Positions 7,675 through 15,764 are shown, counted from the first letter of the stretch. The stretch: 29,796 bases of DNA from an uncultured Bacteroidales bacterium (GCA_900547755.1 URIC01000027.1:1-29796), one strand, 5' to 3'. Numbers and translations are program-made. The notes: generated by a model from the letters alone, not told the origin.

Positions 7675-9765
7675 ATGAAACAGACATTCATCATTTTTTC
7701 CGCTTTGCTAAGCTCTGTCAGCGCGATGGCCCGGACTGAAACGACTGACAGCATAAAGACACAGGAACTTGACGAGGTGGTGGTGGAAGAGCGACTTCAA
7801 CGTACCTCGGCCACCGGAGCCACCTATCTCCCTACAAGACGGCAGAAGAACGCCGCCCAGACAGGCCCTGAATTGCTCGGTCACATGGCCATTCCGCAGT
7901 TAGGTCTCGTTTCAGGCAATACAGTGACCACCAACACGGGGCAGAAAGTGGATTTATACATAGATTTTGTCCCGGCGTCCGAACAAGACCTTTCCGGCAT
8001 GAAGATGGCTGATGTCAAAAAGGTCGAATACTATGATTTTCCACAGGACCCGAGATTCCAGGGAAGCGAGCACGTCGTCAACTTCATCATGCAGAAGTAT
8101 GAGTATGGCGGCTATGTAAAGGCTTACGCCAACGAGTTTTTCATTTCCGACTCCGGACAACTGAATCTATATTCGAAGTTTCAATACGGGCGCATGACGT
8201 ATGACCTGGCTGTGGGCGGCTGGTATTCCCGGAACAGCCACCGGAGCCAGAGTATTCTGGAGACATATCGTCTGCCTCAGACCGACGGAACGCTTAAGAT
8301 ATTCGAGCGCGTTTCAAATCCCGTCGAAGCCAAAGTACGGCAACACTCCTACTGGCCCACATTCAAGGCCACATACGCCACCGACAGAGTAACAATGGTC
8401 AACACCATAGGCGCGAATTTCTATCGCGAGCCGGAGGATTGCTCGGCAGGCTATGTCAGATACGTTCCGGCGGATTTCCCCTCCACGGAATACACCGATA
8501 GCCGAAATTCCCGCTCCAATTCCATTACCTATTCGGGCTATTGGAATTTCATTCTTCCTCACCACAACAGCATCAGTTTCAACCCATATTATTCATATTC
8601 GCATACCGGCCAGAATTCCCTTTATACCGAACTCCCGGGAACGTCGTTTTCCAACGGGGCAAAGGATGATTCCCACCGCGCGACCGCCTCTCTGAGATTC
8701 GTTCATGATTTCGGGAGATGGGGAAATATCACCGGCATATTAAACGGTACCCTGCTCGCAAACCGCACTCACTATTCCGGTACGTCGGATGCGACCGACC
8801 GTCTTACCACCTACCGTGTCGGCCCCGGGGTGTTCTACAATTTCAGGAGCGGGAATTTCAACGGACTAATCGGAGGCGGTTTTAACTACGACCACTCCAA
8901 ATTGGGCGATGCCTCCGAACATTCCACACAGCCTTGGACGGACGCCTCCGTGCAATATGCCTTCGACGACAAGAACTCAATCAGCGCCGACTTCCACCAC
9001 GCGACATGGACGCTGGCATCTTCCTACAGAAGCATCGCCATAATCCGGTCCAACCCCCTGTTCAGCTACACCGGTAACCCGGACATCAATCCTTACAAGA
9101 GCTTTGATGTGAGTCTGCGATACGTTTTCATGCCGGACAACAGATTCAATTTCGCCGCTTTCGGGCAATCTACCGTAATCACAGACCGTTACGCATACGT
9201 CTACCAGGCTTCGCCCGACGGAATACTCCGAACCATCAGGCAAAAGGGTGTGGGGGATTACTCCTCGTGGCAATACGGAGTGCAGGGCACGGCACGGCTG
9301 CTTGACAATTCATTGATGATTAACGGTCAGGTCCTGCACCGTATAGTCCGTAACGACGCGCCATTCGACTGGACACGTCAACATATATTCTGGTATCTTC
9401 AGGCATTTTACTATGTCGGAGGCTGGAATTTCGGCTTGCAGTACCAGGCGCCGCAGGAATACTGTGACGGATATGTGAACGGAGCCTGGATTAAACAGAA
9501 AGACGCATATACCGCAATAGTGGGCTGGGGCGATTCGTCGTGGAACCTTCAGGCACGACTGACGAATCCTTTCAGATGGAACTGGAAATCCGGAACGTCT
9601 GAAACCACAAGCGCCAGCTACGATGTCACCAAGACCTTCCACGATGTAACCTACCACTGCTACATCCTCGTCTCAGCCACCTACACTTTCGGCTTCGGCA
9701 AGAAAATACAACGTGGCAACGAGGCATCCCAACAGACGGGCGCCTCATCGAGTATTCTGCAATAA
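7675..9765 (+). CDS. Outer-membrane plug/beta-barrel protein (OMP_b-brl_3, TonB-receptor-like)
   Basis: Predicted outer-membrane barrel of 696 residues. A signal peptide (MKQTFIIFSALLSSVSAMA) leads to ELDEVVVEERLQR, the usual opening of a TonB-receptor plug. The plug runs to about residue 145 and ends with VKKVEYYDFPQDPRFQG and HVVNFIMQK. The remainder is aromatic-rich alternating strands, ending in ATYTFGFGKKIQRGNEASQQ plus a short tail. There is no N-terminal carboxypeptidase-regulatory-like domain, and no SusD-like partner follows. I chose ATG 7675 over an upstream TTG because it begins the signal peptide and lies after the -7 element. Ligand and transport role are unknown. It forms a two-gene module with the Crp/Fnr regulator. 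Confidence 0.87.
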   Translation: MKQTFIIFSALLSSVSAMARTETTDSIKTQELDEVVVEERLQRTSATGATYLPTRRQKNAAQTGPELLGHMAIPQLGLVSGNTVTTNTGQKVDLYIDFVPASEQDLSGMKMADVKKVEYYDFPQDPRFQGSEHVVNFIMQKYEYGGYVKAYANEFFISDSGQLNLYSKFQYGRMTYDLAVGGWYSRNSHRSQSILETYRLPQTDGTLKIFERVSNPVEAKVRQHSYWPTFKATYATDRVTMVNTIGANFYREPEDCSAGYVRYVPADFPSTEYTDSRNSRSNSITYSGYWNFILPHHNSISFNPYYSYSHTGQNSLYTELPGTSFSNGAKDDSHRATASLRFVHDFGRWGNITGILNGTLLANRTHYSGTSDATDRLTTYRVGPGVFYNFRSGNFNGLIGGGFNYDHSKLGDASEHSTQPWTDASVQYAFDDKNSISADFHHATWTLASSYRSIAIIRSNPLFSYTGNPDINPYKSFDVSLRYVFMPDNRFNFAAFGQSTVITDRYAYVYQASPDGILRTIRQKGVGDYSSWQYGVQGTARLLDNSLMINGQVLHRIVRNDAPFDWTRQHIFWYLQAFYYVGGWNFGLQYQAPQEYCDGYVNGAWIKQKDAYTAIVGWGDSSWNLQARLTNPFRWNWKSGTSETTSASYDVTKTFHDVTYHCYILVSATYTFGFGKKIQRGNEASQQTGASSSILQ

Positions 9766-9822
9766 AACCGCTGCCCGCAAAGAATAGAGGCTTAAGGACT
9801 GTCATCGGACAGACGTTCATAA

Positions 9823-9862
9823 GACTCCCGATACCCATAAAGTAGAGTCGGGATGGGTAGTC
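9823..9862 (+). terminator. Possible hairpin(s) after the barrel gene
   Basis: Two mutually exclusive stems are possible: TCCCGA (9826-9831) with TCGGGA (9848-9853), or TACCCAT (9832-9838) with ATGGGTA (9853-9859). No clean U-tract follows, so termination is uncertain. The overlapping alternatives resemble a switch but may be chance. Confidence 0.3.
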
Positions 9863-9915
9863 ACAGATTGACGTAGTTAAAAATCTACAACGGATGGCTG
9901 TTATTTCAAAAATTA

Positions 9916-9966
9916 TTCATAACTTTGTCACCGCCGTAATTATTACCACAGTGACAAAGTTATGAA
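9916..9966. repeat. 16-bp perfect inverted repeat spanning promoter and start codon of the ATPase gene
   Basis: Arms 9916-9931 (TTCATAACTTTGTCAC) and 9951-9966 (GTGACAAAGTTATGAA) are perfect reverse complements separated by 19 bp. The left arm contains the -7 element TAACTTTG (9920-9927). The right arm contains the ATG of the ATPase gene (9962-9964) and a mirror-image TAACTTTG on the minus strand. Transcription starting near 9934 would leave the left arm out of the RNA. The repeat is therefore better read as a DNA site (operator or recombination site) than as an RNA hairpin. Confidence 0.75.
9920..9927 (+). promoter_or_regulatory. -7 promoter element of the ATPase gene
   Basis: TAACTTTG matches TAnnTTTG, 34 nt before the ATG at 9962. 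No convincing TTTG/TTG lies 19-21 nt upstream. The element lies within one arm of the 16-bp inverted repeat, so any protein bound there would block it. Confidence 0.5.
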
Positions 9967-11293
9967 ATTCTATAACCGCACAGAAGAAATCAAGGAATTA
10001 AAGCGGATACAAGGGCGTGCCTTTGAATCCCGGTCAAGGATGACGGTGATAACCGGCCGGCGTCGCATCGGCAAGACATCGCTTGCGCTACGTGCCGTTC
10101 AGGAGGAGTATCCTACAGTGTATCTGTTCGTCAGCCGTAAAAACGAAGCCGCTTTGTGCGAGGAGTTCGCCGGACTTATATCCACGTCTCTTGACTGTTA
10201 TGTGCCATTGGAAATAAAGACTTTCAGGTCTCTGTTCCAAATGATGATGGAACTTGCGAAGACTCGCAGGTTTAATCTGATTATCGATGAGTTTCAGGAA
10301 TTTTTCAATATCAATCCCTCGGTATTCAGCGATATGCAGAACATCTGGGATACGTACCGCGATGACACCCACGTCAATCTCTTGCTTATGGGTTCGGTAT
10401 ATTCAATGATGCACAAGATTTTTGAAAGCTACCACGAGCCTCTGTTTGGCAGAGCTGACGCAACAATACGTCTGTCCGGTTTCAGCACTGAGACCATGAA
10501 GGAGATTATACATGATTTTCGGCCAGACTACACCAACGACGAATTGCTTGCTCTCTATTGTATCACAGGTGGAGTGCCCAAATACATTGAGTTGCTTTGC
10601 GAAGATACCGACTTGTCAATTGACGGTATTTTCAACTATGTCGTCAGAGAGAACTCTCCGTTTATCGATGAAGGGCGCAATCTTCTGATTGAGGAATTCG
10701 GCAAAGATTATGGTCTGTACTTCTCGGTACTCAGCTGCATCGCATCCGGGACAAACACACAGGGCGCTATTGAAAGCGTATTGGGAGGAGTGACTGTGGC
10801 AGGACATCTGAAACGATTGATAGAGGATTATTCGCTTATAAAGCGAGTGCGTCCCATTATGTCGAAACCGCGCTCTCAGAATGTGCAATATGAGATAACC
10901 GATAATTTCCTGAAATTTTGGTTCAATTATTTTGACCGTAACCAGACAATTGTCGAAATGGGCAATTTTGACTACCTTCGTAAAATCGTAATGTCAGATT
11001 ACCCGACATATTCCGGCCTCGTCCTTGAAAAATACTTCCGCCTGAAAATGATAGAAAGCCATGAGTATATGGACATCGGTTCGTGGTGGGAACGCAAAAA
11101 AGGCAAAGAGTCAAACGAAATAGACATAGTCGGAATAAAAGTCGGCGACAATACTGCGGTTGTTGCCGAAGTGAAACGCCAACGTCGCAACTACGACCAT
11201 AAGCTGTTTATGGAGAAAGTGGAACGCATCAAGTCATGCCTGCTCATGAAATACGACATTGAACCCCGATTACTGACATTGGAAGATATGTGA
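9962..11293 (+). CDS. ATPase_2/DUF234-type AAA ATPase with nuclease-like C-terminus
   Basis: A 443-residue protein with an N-terminal STAND/AAA-like ATPase. Walker A is GRRRIGKT (residues 32-39) and Walker B is LIIDEF (106-111). FGRADATIRLSGFS (about 162-175) and GGVPKYIELL (about 203-212) are typical of the ATPase_2 family. A winged-helix-like middle section (about 250-315) follows. The C-terminal DUF234-type region has the residues of a PD-(D/E)XK fold: E356, D388 in NEIDIVG, and E403/K405 in VAEVKRQ. The cellular role of this family is not established. It is markedly less G+C-rich than its neighbours (about 45% by eye), consistent with transfer. The start codon lies inside the inverted repeat at 9916-9966. 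Confidence 0.88.
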   Translation: MKFYNRTEEIKELKRIQGRAFESRSRMTVITGRRRIGKTSLALRAVQEEYPTVYLFVSRKNEAALCEEFAGLISTSLDCYVPLEIKTFRSLFQMMMELAKTRRFNLIIDEFQEFFNINPSVFSDMQNIWDTYRDDTHVNLLLMGSVYSMMHKIFESYHEPLFGRADATIRLSGFSTETMKEIIHDFRPDYTNDELLALYCITGGVPKYIELLCEDTDLSIDGIFNYVVRENSPFIDEGRNLLIEEFGKDYGLYFSVLSCIASGTNTQGAIESVLGGVTVAGHLKRLIEDYSLIKRVRPIMSKPRSQNVQYEITDNFLKFWFNYFDRNQTIVEMGNFDYLRKIVMSDYPTYSGLVLEKYFRLKMIESHEYMDIGSWWERKKGKESNEIDIVGIKVGDNTAVVAEVKRQRRNYDHKLFMEKVERIKSCLLMKYDIEPRLLTLEDM

Positions 11294-11357
11294 AAAATTA
11301 CCTGCTGTATCGTGGCACAAGGGGAGAGCTGACAAAAAAGTCAGGCGGAGATAAAGA

Positions 11358-11389
11358 AAGGGCGGCGCGCTTTATTGCGCGCCGCCCTT
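11358..11389 (-). terminator. Strong intrinsic terminator, mainly for the minus-strand Omp28-like gene
   Basis: AAGGGCGGCGCGC (11358-11370) and GCGCGCCGCCCTT (11377-11389) form a 13-bp perfect G+C-rich stem with a 6-nt loop. On the minus strand it is followed by TTCTTTAT, a fair U-tract. It lies between the convergent ATPase and Omp28-like genes. Confidence 0.85.
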
Positions 11390-11429
11390 CGGAATTGTAT
11401 TCGTGTTCTTTAAATGACGGGGGTCGGAA

Positions 11430-13508
11430 TCAGCGTACCATTATCTTGGCGTTGCCCTGGGGTGTGGCTACGATGTAGAGACCTGCGGGCAGGTTGACGA
11501 TGCCGTTTGCGGAGGCTGCTACCTGGCGGCCGTCCATGGTGTAGATATTACCTGTGCTGAGCATATTGATGCCGCCACGGAAGCCGGTGGCGACTTTCTC
11601 GCCGGCGATAGCCACGTCGCTGAGACCGGAATTGAGGCTCGCTACCTTCTTGGCTGACATGATATGGCCGTTGGCTGTGTCTATCAGCATAGCGACTACG
11701 CTGTACTTGGTGAGGTCCTTGATTGCGGACAGGTCTACCGTAGTGCTGTAGGTGTAGGCCTCGCCTTTCTTCAGGCCGGATACCTTGGAGTCTTCCAGGG
11801 GACGATACTGTGAGCCGGCGCGTACTATGTCGTTGTACTTCATGGATACGCTCGCGGGCTTGCTCTCCCAGCCGTAGTAAGGAGTGGTGGAACCGGTCAG
11901 ACCGTTTTGCTGGCGGTAGGGGCCGAGGTCATCTTCCAGAATGGTATAGGATATGCCGTAGCCGCCCTCGGTGTCAATGGCTGCGTTGACGGTAGTGTTC
12001 AGTGTCACACTGGTCTCGGAGTCTGTGCGTGCGAGAGTGGCGTCAATCTGAGTCAGGGCCTGGCCTTCCAACTCGGAGGAGATATAATAATCAAGCTCGT
12101 CGGGCATGGGATAAATCTGATTGGAGAAGTCGCGGTTCAGGAAGGCTGCGGGAGCGCTGACACCACCCTGCGCATCGGCGTAGTCCATGACAAAGTCGTA
12201 GTAGCAGTAAGACTGATTCTTGCAGACATCCATGGGGTCTGCGGCACCCTGGGAATAGTGTACCGCGATGGGAATATAACGCTCGTTGTCGCCGTATTTC
12301 TTGTCCATTTCTTCCAGACCGGCGATGCCGATGGGGCAGGCGGGGCAGGAAGTGGAGGTGAACTCCTCGATTACCGCTACTGCGGGATAACCGTTCTCAA
12401 GGCACAGGATATAGCCTTTCAGCGTTTCGGATGCGCGGGAGTTTTCTACGCCGTTAACCTTGGAGATGCTTACCTCGAAGGGGATGGAGGCACCCTCGGT
12501 ATTGCAGGTGAACTGTGCGGGAATCAGAGCCATCTCGCCGTAGTTGACGGGTTTCTGCTGGCCCTGTGCGTCGTAAACCGGGCAGTTGGCGGCAGTCTGG
12601 GGCTCCTGGTCTCCTATCTTCATGACCATGTCTATGCCCTGCAAGGCGGCCATACCCTGGTTTACCACACCGAGAGTGAAATTGAAGGGAGTGCCGGGCT
12701 TGATGTTGTTGGCCATACCGTATGCGTAGGGAGAAGCCACGTCCTGGGGCAGATTGTCGCCGGTAATGGTGGCTGTGACGTTGAAGCTACCGGCACCGAT
12801 AATGTCGGCCATGCCCTTCCACTCCATGTCGTTCTGGAGCTGAATCTCACCGGCGCTTGTAAGACCGCCGAACTTGGAATACAACCAACCGGCATTGGGA
12901 TTGGAAGTGGCCACACCGTCGGCTACGATGATAAAGTCCGTAGTTTTGTCACCGTCGGTGCTGGCTCCCTCATATTCTATATAGAGGTAAAGGTCCTCGC
13001 CCTCCTTGATGGTATAGGGAGTGGTGAAGGAAAGCTCATTCTCCACGAAAGCCTGGGTGCCGAGGGTCACCTCGTTCTGAGAGACGGGCGCACCGTTGGC
13101 CTCGGTGCAAATCATGATTTTAGCCTTTGTAAGGGCGTTTACCTGATTTGACTGGGAGGAAAGTTTCTTGCTGTAGGGAGCGCTGACGTTGAGGGCCGTG
13201 ATGTCGTTGCCCACGAAGTCCTTCAGGAAATCGGCGGGGAACATGATGCCGACACCGGTCTCGCCGCATCCGAGTCCGTATGCAGAATACGGGGTGCTGC
13301 AATAGCCAACCTTCATGCCGGCAGGGGCATCGGCCTTCTTGGCTGCCTTCCTGGCGCTCTGTGCGGGTGCCTGATAAGCCGCTGACCGGAGAGAGGTCAT
13401 AGGTGTAGCCGGAGTGACCGCAGGCGCGTGCAGCTTCATCGACGGCTGTGCCATAGCCGGCAGCGCAGCCAGCATCATGGCCAAAGACATTGTGTAAATC
13501 TTCTTCAT
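11430..13508 (-). CDS. Secreted Omp28-like protein with CPAC motif and sorting-like tail
   Basis: Exported protein of 692 residues. Signal peptide MKKIYTMSLAMMLAALPAMAQ is followed by a low-complexity Ala/Pro/Lys stretch (about residues 28-62). Beta-rich domains come next. From about residue 375 there is a thioredoxin-like module (YPAVAVIEEFTSTSCPACPIG) with CPAC at 388-391, then IPIAVHYSQG, as in Omp28-related proteins. The last 40 residues (NIYTMDGRQVAASA, VNLPAGLYIVAT, GNAKIMVR) match the pattern of type IX secretion-type C-terminal domains, though secretion by that route is inferred. It has its own well-formed promoter and terminator. The redox role is unknown, and a purely structural thioredoxin fold is possible. 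Confidence 0.85.
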   Translation of the reverse strand: MKKIYTMSLAMMLAALPAMAQPSMKLHAPAVTPATPMTSLRSAAYQAPAQSARKAAKKADAPAGMKVGYCSTPYSAYGLGCGETGVGIMFPADFLKDFVGNDITALNVSAPYSKKLSSQSNQVNALTKAKIMICTEANGAPVSQNEVTLGTQAFVENELSFTTPYTIKEGEDLYLYIEYEGASTDGDKTTDFIIVADGVATSNPNAGWLYSKFGGLTSAGEIQLQNDMEWKGMADIIGAGSFNVTATITGDNLPQDVASPYAYGMANNIKPGTPFNFTLGVVNQGMAALQGIDMVMKIGDQEPQTAANCPVYDAQGQQKPVNYGEMALIPAQFTCNTEGASIPFEVSISKVNGVENSRASETLKGYILCLENGYPAVAVIEEFTSTSCPACPIGIAGLEEMDKKYGDNERYIPIAVHYSQGAADPMDVCKNQSYCYYDFVMDYADAQGGVSAPAAFLNRDFSNQIYPMPDELDYYISSELEGQALTQIDATLARTDSETSVTLNTTVNAAIDTEGGYGISYTILEDDLGPYRQQNGLTGSTTPYYGWESKPASVSMKYNDIVRAGSQYRPLEDSKVSGLKKGEAYTYSTTVDLSAIKDLTKYSVVAMLIDTANGHIMSAKKVASLNSGLSDVAIAGEKVATGFRGGINMLSTGNIYTMDGRQVAASANGIVNLPAGLYIVATPQGNAKIMVR

Positions 13509-13544
13509 AAGAATATATTATTTAAGTAAAGAATATTCGCACCG

Positions 13545-13576
13545 CAAATTTAGACCAAATAATTCACAAATCCAAA
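13545..13576 (-). promoter_or_regulatory. Sigma-ABfr-type promoter of the Omp28-like gene
   Basis: Read on the minus strand, TTTG (13576-13573) lies 20 nt before TAAATTTG (13552-13545), matching both consensus elements and spacing. Transcription should start near 13538, giving a leader of about 30 nt before the ATG at 13508. Confidence 0.8.
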
Positions 13577-13675
13577 CATCTGCCCAAAAATTCCCGAAAT
13601 TTCCATGATATACGTACATCCGCAGAGTCCAGGAGCTGAACCGCGCGAATTTTTTCAAAAAAATCAGGTTGCGGT

Positions 13676-13706
13676 TTTGTGGTTTTTAAAAAAATCTATA
13701 AATTTG
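13676..13706 (+). promoter_or_regulatory. Sigma-ABfr-type promoter of ald
   Basis: TTTG (13676-13679), 19 nt, then TAAATTTG (13699-13706). Both elements are perfect. The predicted start is near 13713, giving a leader of about 78 nt that contains the hairpin at 13721-13759. Confidence 0.8.
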
Positions 13707-13720
13707 GGCGCTTGAAAAAC

Positions 13721-13759
13721 GCGGCGGCCAAGGGCAACCAATCCCCTTGACGTAGCCGC
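13721..13759 (+). promoter_or_regulatory. Hairpin in the ald leader
   Basis: GCGGC (13721-13725) pairs with GCCGC (13755-13759) and CAAGGG (13729-13734) with CCCTTG (13744-13749), around a 9-nt loop with small internal loops. It lies entirely between the predicted transcription start and the ald ATG. It has no U-tract, so it is not a simple terminator. A regulatory role is speculative. Confidence 0.4.
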
Positions 13760-13791
13760 AATACGTTAACTAATTTTCATCCTTACTTACC

Positions 13792-14898
13792 ATGATTATC
13801 GGTATACCTAAAGAAATCAAAAACAATGAGAACCGCGTGGGCATGACCCCGGCGGGAGTAAAGGAACTTATAGCACACGGCCATAAGGTGTATGTCCAGC
13901 ACACAGCGGGCGAAGGCTCAGGCTTCGCCGATGCCGAATACGAGACTGTGGGAGCGAGCATATTGCCCGCCATAGAGGACGTGTACGGCATAGCCGAGAT
14001 GATAATCAAGGTAAAGGAACCCATAGAGCCGGAGTATAAGCTGGTGCGCGAGGGTCAGCTGCTGTTCACATATTTCCACTTCGCGTGCGACCGCGCCCTC
14101 ACCGACGCCATGTTGGCTGCCGGAGGCACCTGCATCGCCTACGAGACCGTGCGCGACCGCATGGGCACCCTTCCCCTGTTGATTCCCATGAGTGAAGTGG
14201 CCGGCCGTATGTCCATTCAGGAGGGCGCCCGTTTCCTGGAGAAGCCCCAGGGAGGACGCGGGGTGCTGCTCGGCGGGGTGCCGGGCGTCAAGCCTGCCCG
14301 CGTACTCGTGCTCGGTGCCGGTGTGGTAGGCCGTAACGCCGCCCTTATGGCCGCCGGCCTGGGTGCCGAGGTAACTATCTGCGACATCTCGCTGCCCACG
14401 CTGCGCCACTGCGCCGAGACAATGCCCAAGAATGTGAAGACCCTCTACTCCTCACGCCACAACATAGAAATGGAGCTGCCTGACACCGACCTGGTAATCG
14501 GCTCCGTCCTCATCCCCGGCGCGCTCGCGCCTCACCTCATCACCCGCGATATGCTTTCGCTCATGAAGCCCGGCACGGTGCTGGTGGACGTAGCCATAGA
14601 CCAGGGCGGCTCCATAGAGACCTCCCGCCCCACCACTCACTCAGAGCCGATTTTCGAGGTGGACGGCATAGTACACTATTGTGTGGCCAACATTCCCGGC
14701 GCAGTGCCCTATACCTCCACACTGGCCCTCACCAACGCCACCCTGCCTTACGCATTGCGTCTGGCCGACATGGGCTGGAAAGAGGCCTGCAAGGCCGACC
14801 CGGGACTGGCTCAGGGCGTGAACATAGTGGACGGCAAGATTACCTTCAAGGCTGTGGCCGAAGCCTTCGGCCTCCCCTACGAAGAACTGAAACTCTGA
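13792..14898 (+). CDS. ald: Alanine dehydrogenase
   Basis: It catalyses reversible NAD-dependent oxidative deamination of L-alanine to pyruvate and ammonia in the cytoplasm. Its 368 residues are the normal length. The N-terminus MIIGIPKEIKNNENRVGMTP carries the pyruvate-binding Arg15. Lys75 (IKVKEP) and catalytic His96 (TYFHFA) fit the numbering I recall for mycobacterial Ald. A Rossmann dinucleotide site is seen as VLVLGAGVVGRNAALMAAG, and VDVAIDQGGSIETSRPTTHS is the conserved Ald block near the active-site Asp. It is a single-gene unit with its own promoter and leader hairpin. A terminator shared with the convergent barrel gene follows. Confidence 0.97.
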   Translation: MIIGIPKEIKNNENRVGMTPAGVKELIAHGHKVYVQHTAGEGSGFADAEYETVGASILPAIEDVYGIAEMIIKVKEPIEPEYKLVREGQLLFTYFHFACDRALTDAMLAAGGTCIAYETVRDRMGTLPLLIPMSEVAGRMSIQEGARFLEKPQGGRGVLLGGVPGVKPARVLVLGAGVVGRNAALMAAGLGAEVTICDISLPTLRHCAETMPKNVKTLYSSRHNIEMELPDTDLVIGSVLIPGALAPHLITRDMLSLMKPGTVLVDVAIDQGGSIETSRPTTHSEPIFEVDGIVHYCVANIPGAVPYTSTLALTNATLPYALRLADMGWKEACKADPGLAQGVNIVDGKITFKAVAEAFGLPYEELKL

Positions 14899-14922
14899 TA
14901 AATCCAAATCACTTAAAACAGA

Positions 14923-14960
14923 AAAAGTCGTTGCGGGCCATAAGACCTGCAACGACTTTT
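14923..14960. terminator. Bidirectional terminator between ald and the small barrel gene
   Basis: Arms 14923-14937 and 14946-14960 form a 15-bp stem with one G-U pair, an A-tract on the left and TTTT on the right. It lies between two convergent stop codons, 14898 and 14975. Confidence 0.88.
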
Positions 14961-14974
14961 GTGTCTGACGCGCG

Positions 14975-15688
14975 TCAGAAATTATAGCCCAACGATACCT
15001 GAAAAGCGTTCTCGTGCAGGGAGACGGTGCCGTCGTTGTTGTCTTTGAGCATATTGCACATGCCGATGTCCCCGCTCACACCTATGTAGTAATTGCGGTC
15101 TATGTTGAAGCCTACGCCCACTCTCCAGGCGCAGTCCAGGCGGTGCATAGCGCCATCCTCCCCATATAGGCTGCCGCTCTTGTGCATGACACCCACGCCG
15201 GGCATTTCTTCGGAGGTGAGGTAATAGTCGTTCACCAGTCCCACTTTAAGTACCGGACCGGTCTGTACGGCCAGGGATATGTCCCGTGTAAAGTCAAAGT
15301 GGAAACCGACCTGCACGGGCACCTCGAAACTGAATTTACGCACCGAGCTGTGCTTCATCTGTTTGGCCAGGAAAGAGGGGAACATATCATTGGAGTTTTT
15401 GAAAGATTCGGTGGTGTATGCCAGGGTGAGACCCGGTTCCAGGTAGAGGTTAGCCACCAAGGGGAGATTGTAGATAGCGCCTACGGAGAAACCGGAACCT
15501 TTACCCAAGACTTTAGTTTTGGTGGTGGTGCTTCCAGCCTCCGCCTTCACCTTGCCGGGCAATGAGAGGTGGTAAGACGCACGTACGCCGAAATAGCCGC
15601 GATTCGACGGATTGTCAAGCAGATAGCTCTGAGCTGAGGCGGCCCCTGCCGCCAACAGCGCGACAGCCGCAATCAAATACTTTTTCAT
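14975..15688 (-). CDS. Small outer-membrane beta-barrel protein (OMP_b-brl family)
   Basis: A 237-residue predicted porin-like protein. The signal peptide is MKKYLIAAVALLAAGAASAQ. The mature chain alternates Gly/aromatic-rich strands (YFGVRASYHLSL, GFSVGAIYNLPLVANLYLEPG, FEVPVQVGFHFDF, WRVGVGFNIDRNYYIGVSG) and ends in VSLGYNF, whose terminal aromatic is typical of outer-membrane barrels. I place the start at ATG 15688, the first residue of the signal peptide, rather than the GTG at 15694. The function is unknown; the family (PF13568-like) is mostly uncharacterised. No clear -7 element was found upstream on this strand. Confidence 0.82.
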   Translation of the reverse strand: MKKYLIAAVALLAAGAASAQSYLLDNPSNRGYFGVRASYHLSLPGKVKAEAGSTTTKTKVLGKGSGFSVGAIYNLPLVANLYLEPGLTLAYTTESFKNSNDMFPSFLAKQMKHSSVRKFSFEVPVQVGFHFDFTRDISLAVQTGPVLKVGLVNDYYLTSEEMPGVGVMHKSGSLYGEDGAMHRLDCAWRVGVGFNIDRNYYIGVSGDIGMCNMLKDNNDGTVSLHENAFQVSLGYNF

Positions 15689-15764
15689 AATCACACAGTT
15701 TTAATCCATTATGCAGTTACAACCCCTGACAGACACCTTTTGTTCGGTGCAAAACAGGTGCCGA

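Noticed and set aside
9916..9966. Invertible promoter flanked by inverted repeats
   Set aside because: The promoter element lies within an arm, and the 19-bp spacer holds no promoter. Inversion would leave expression unchanged, and no recombinase gene is nearby.
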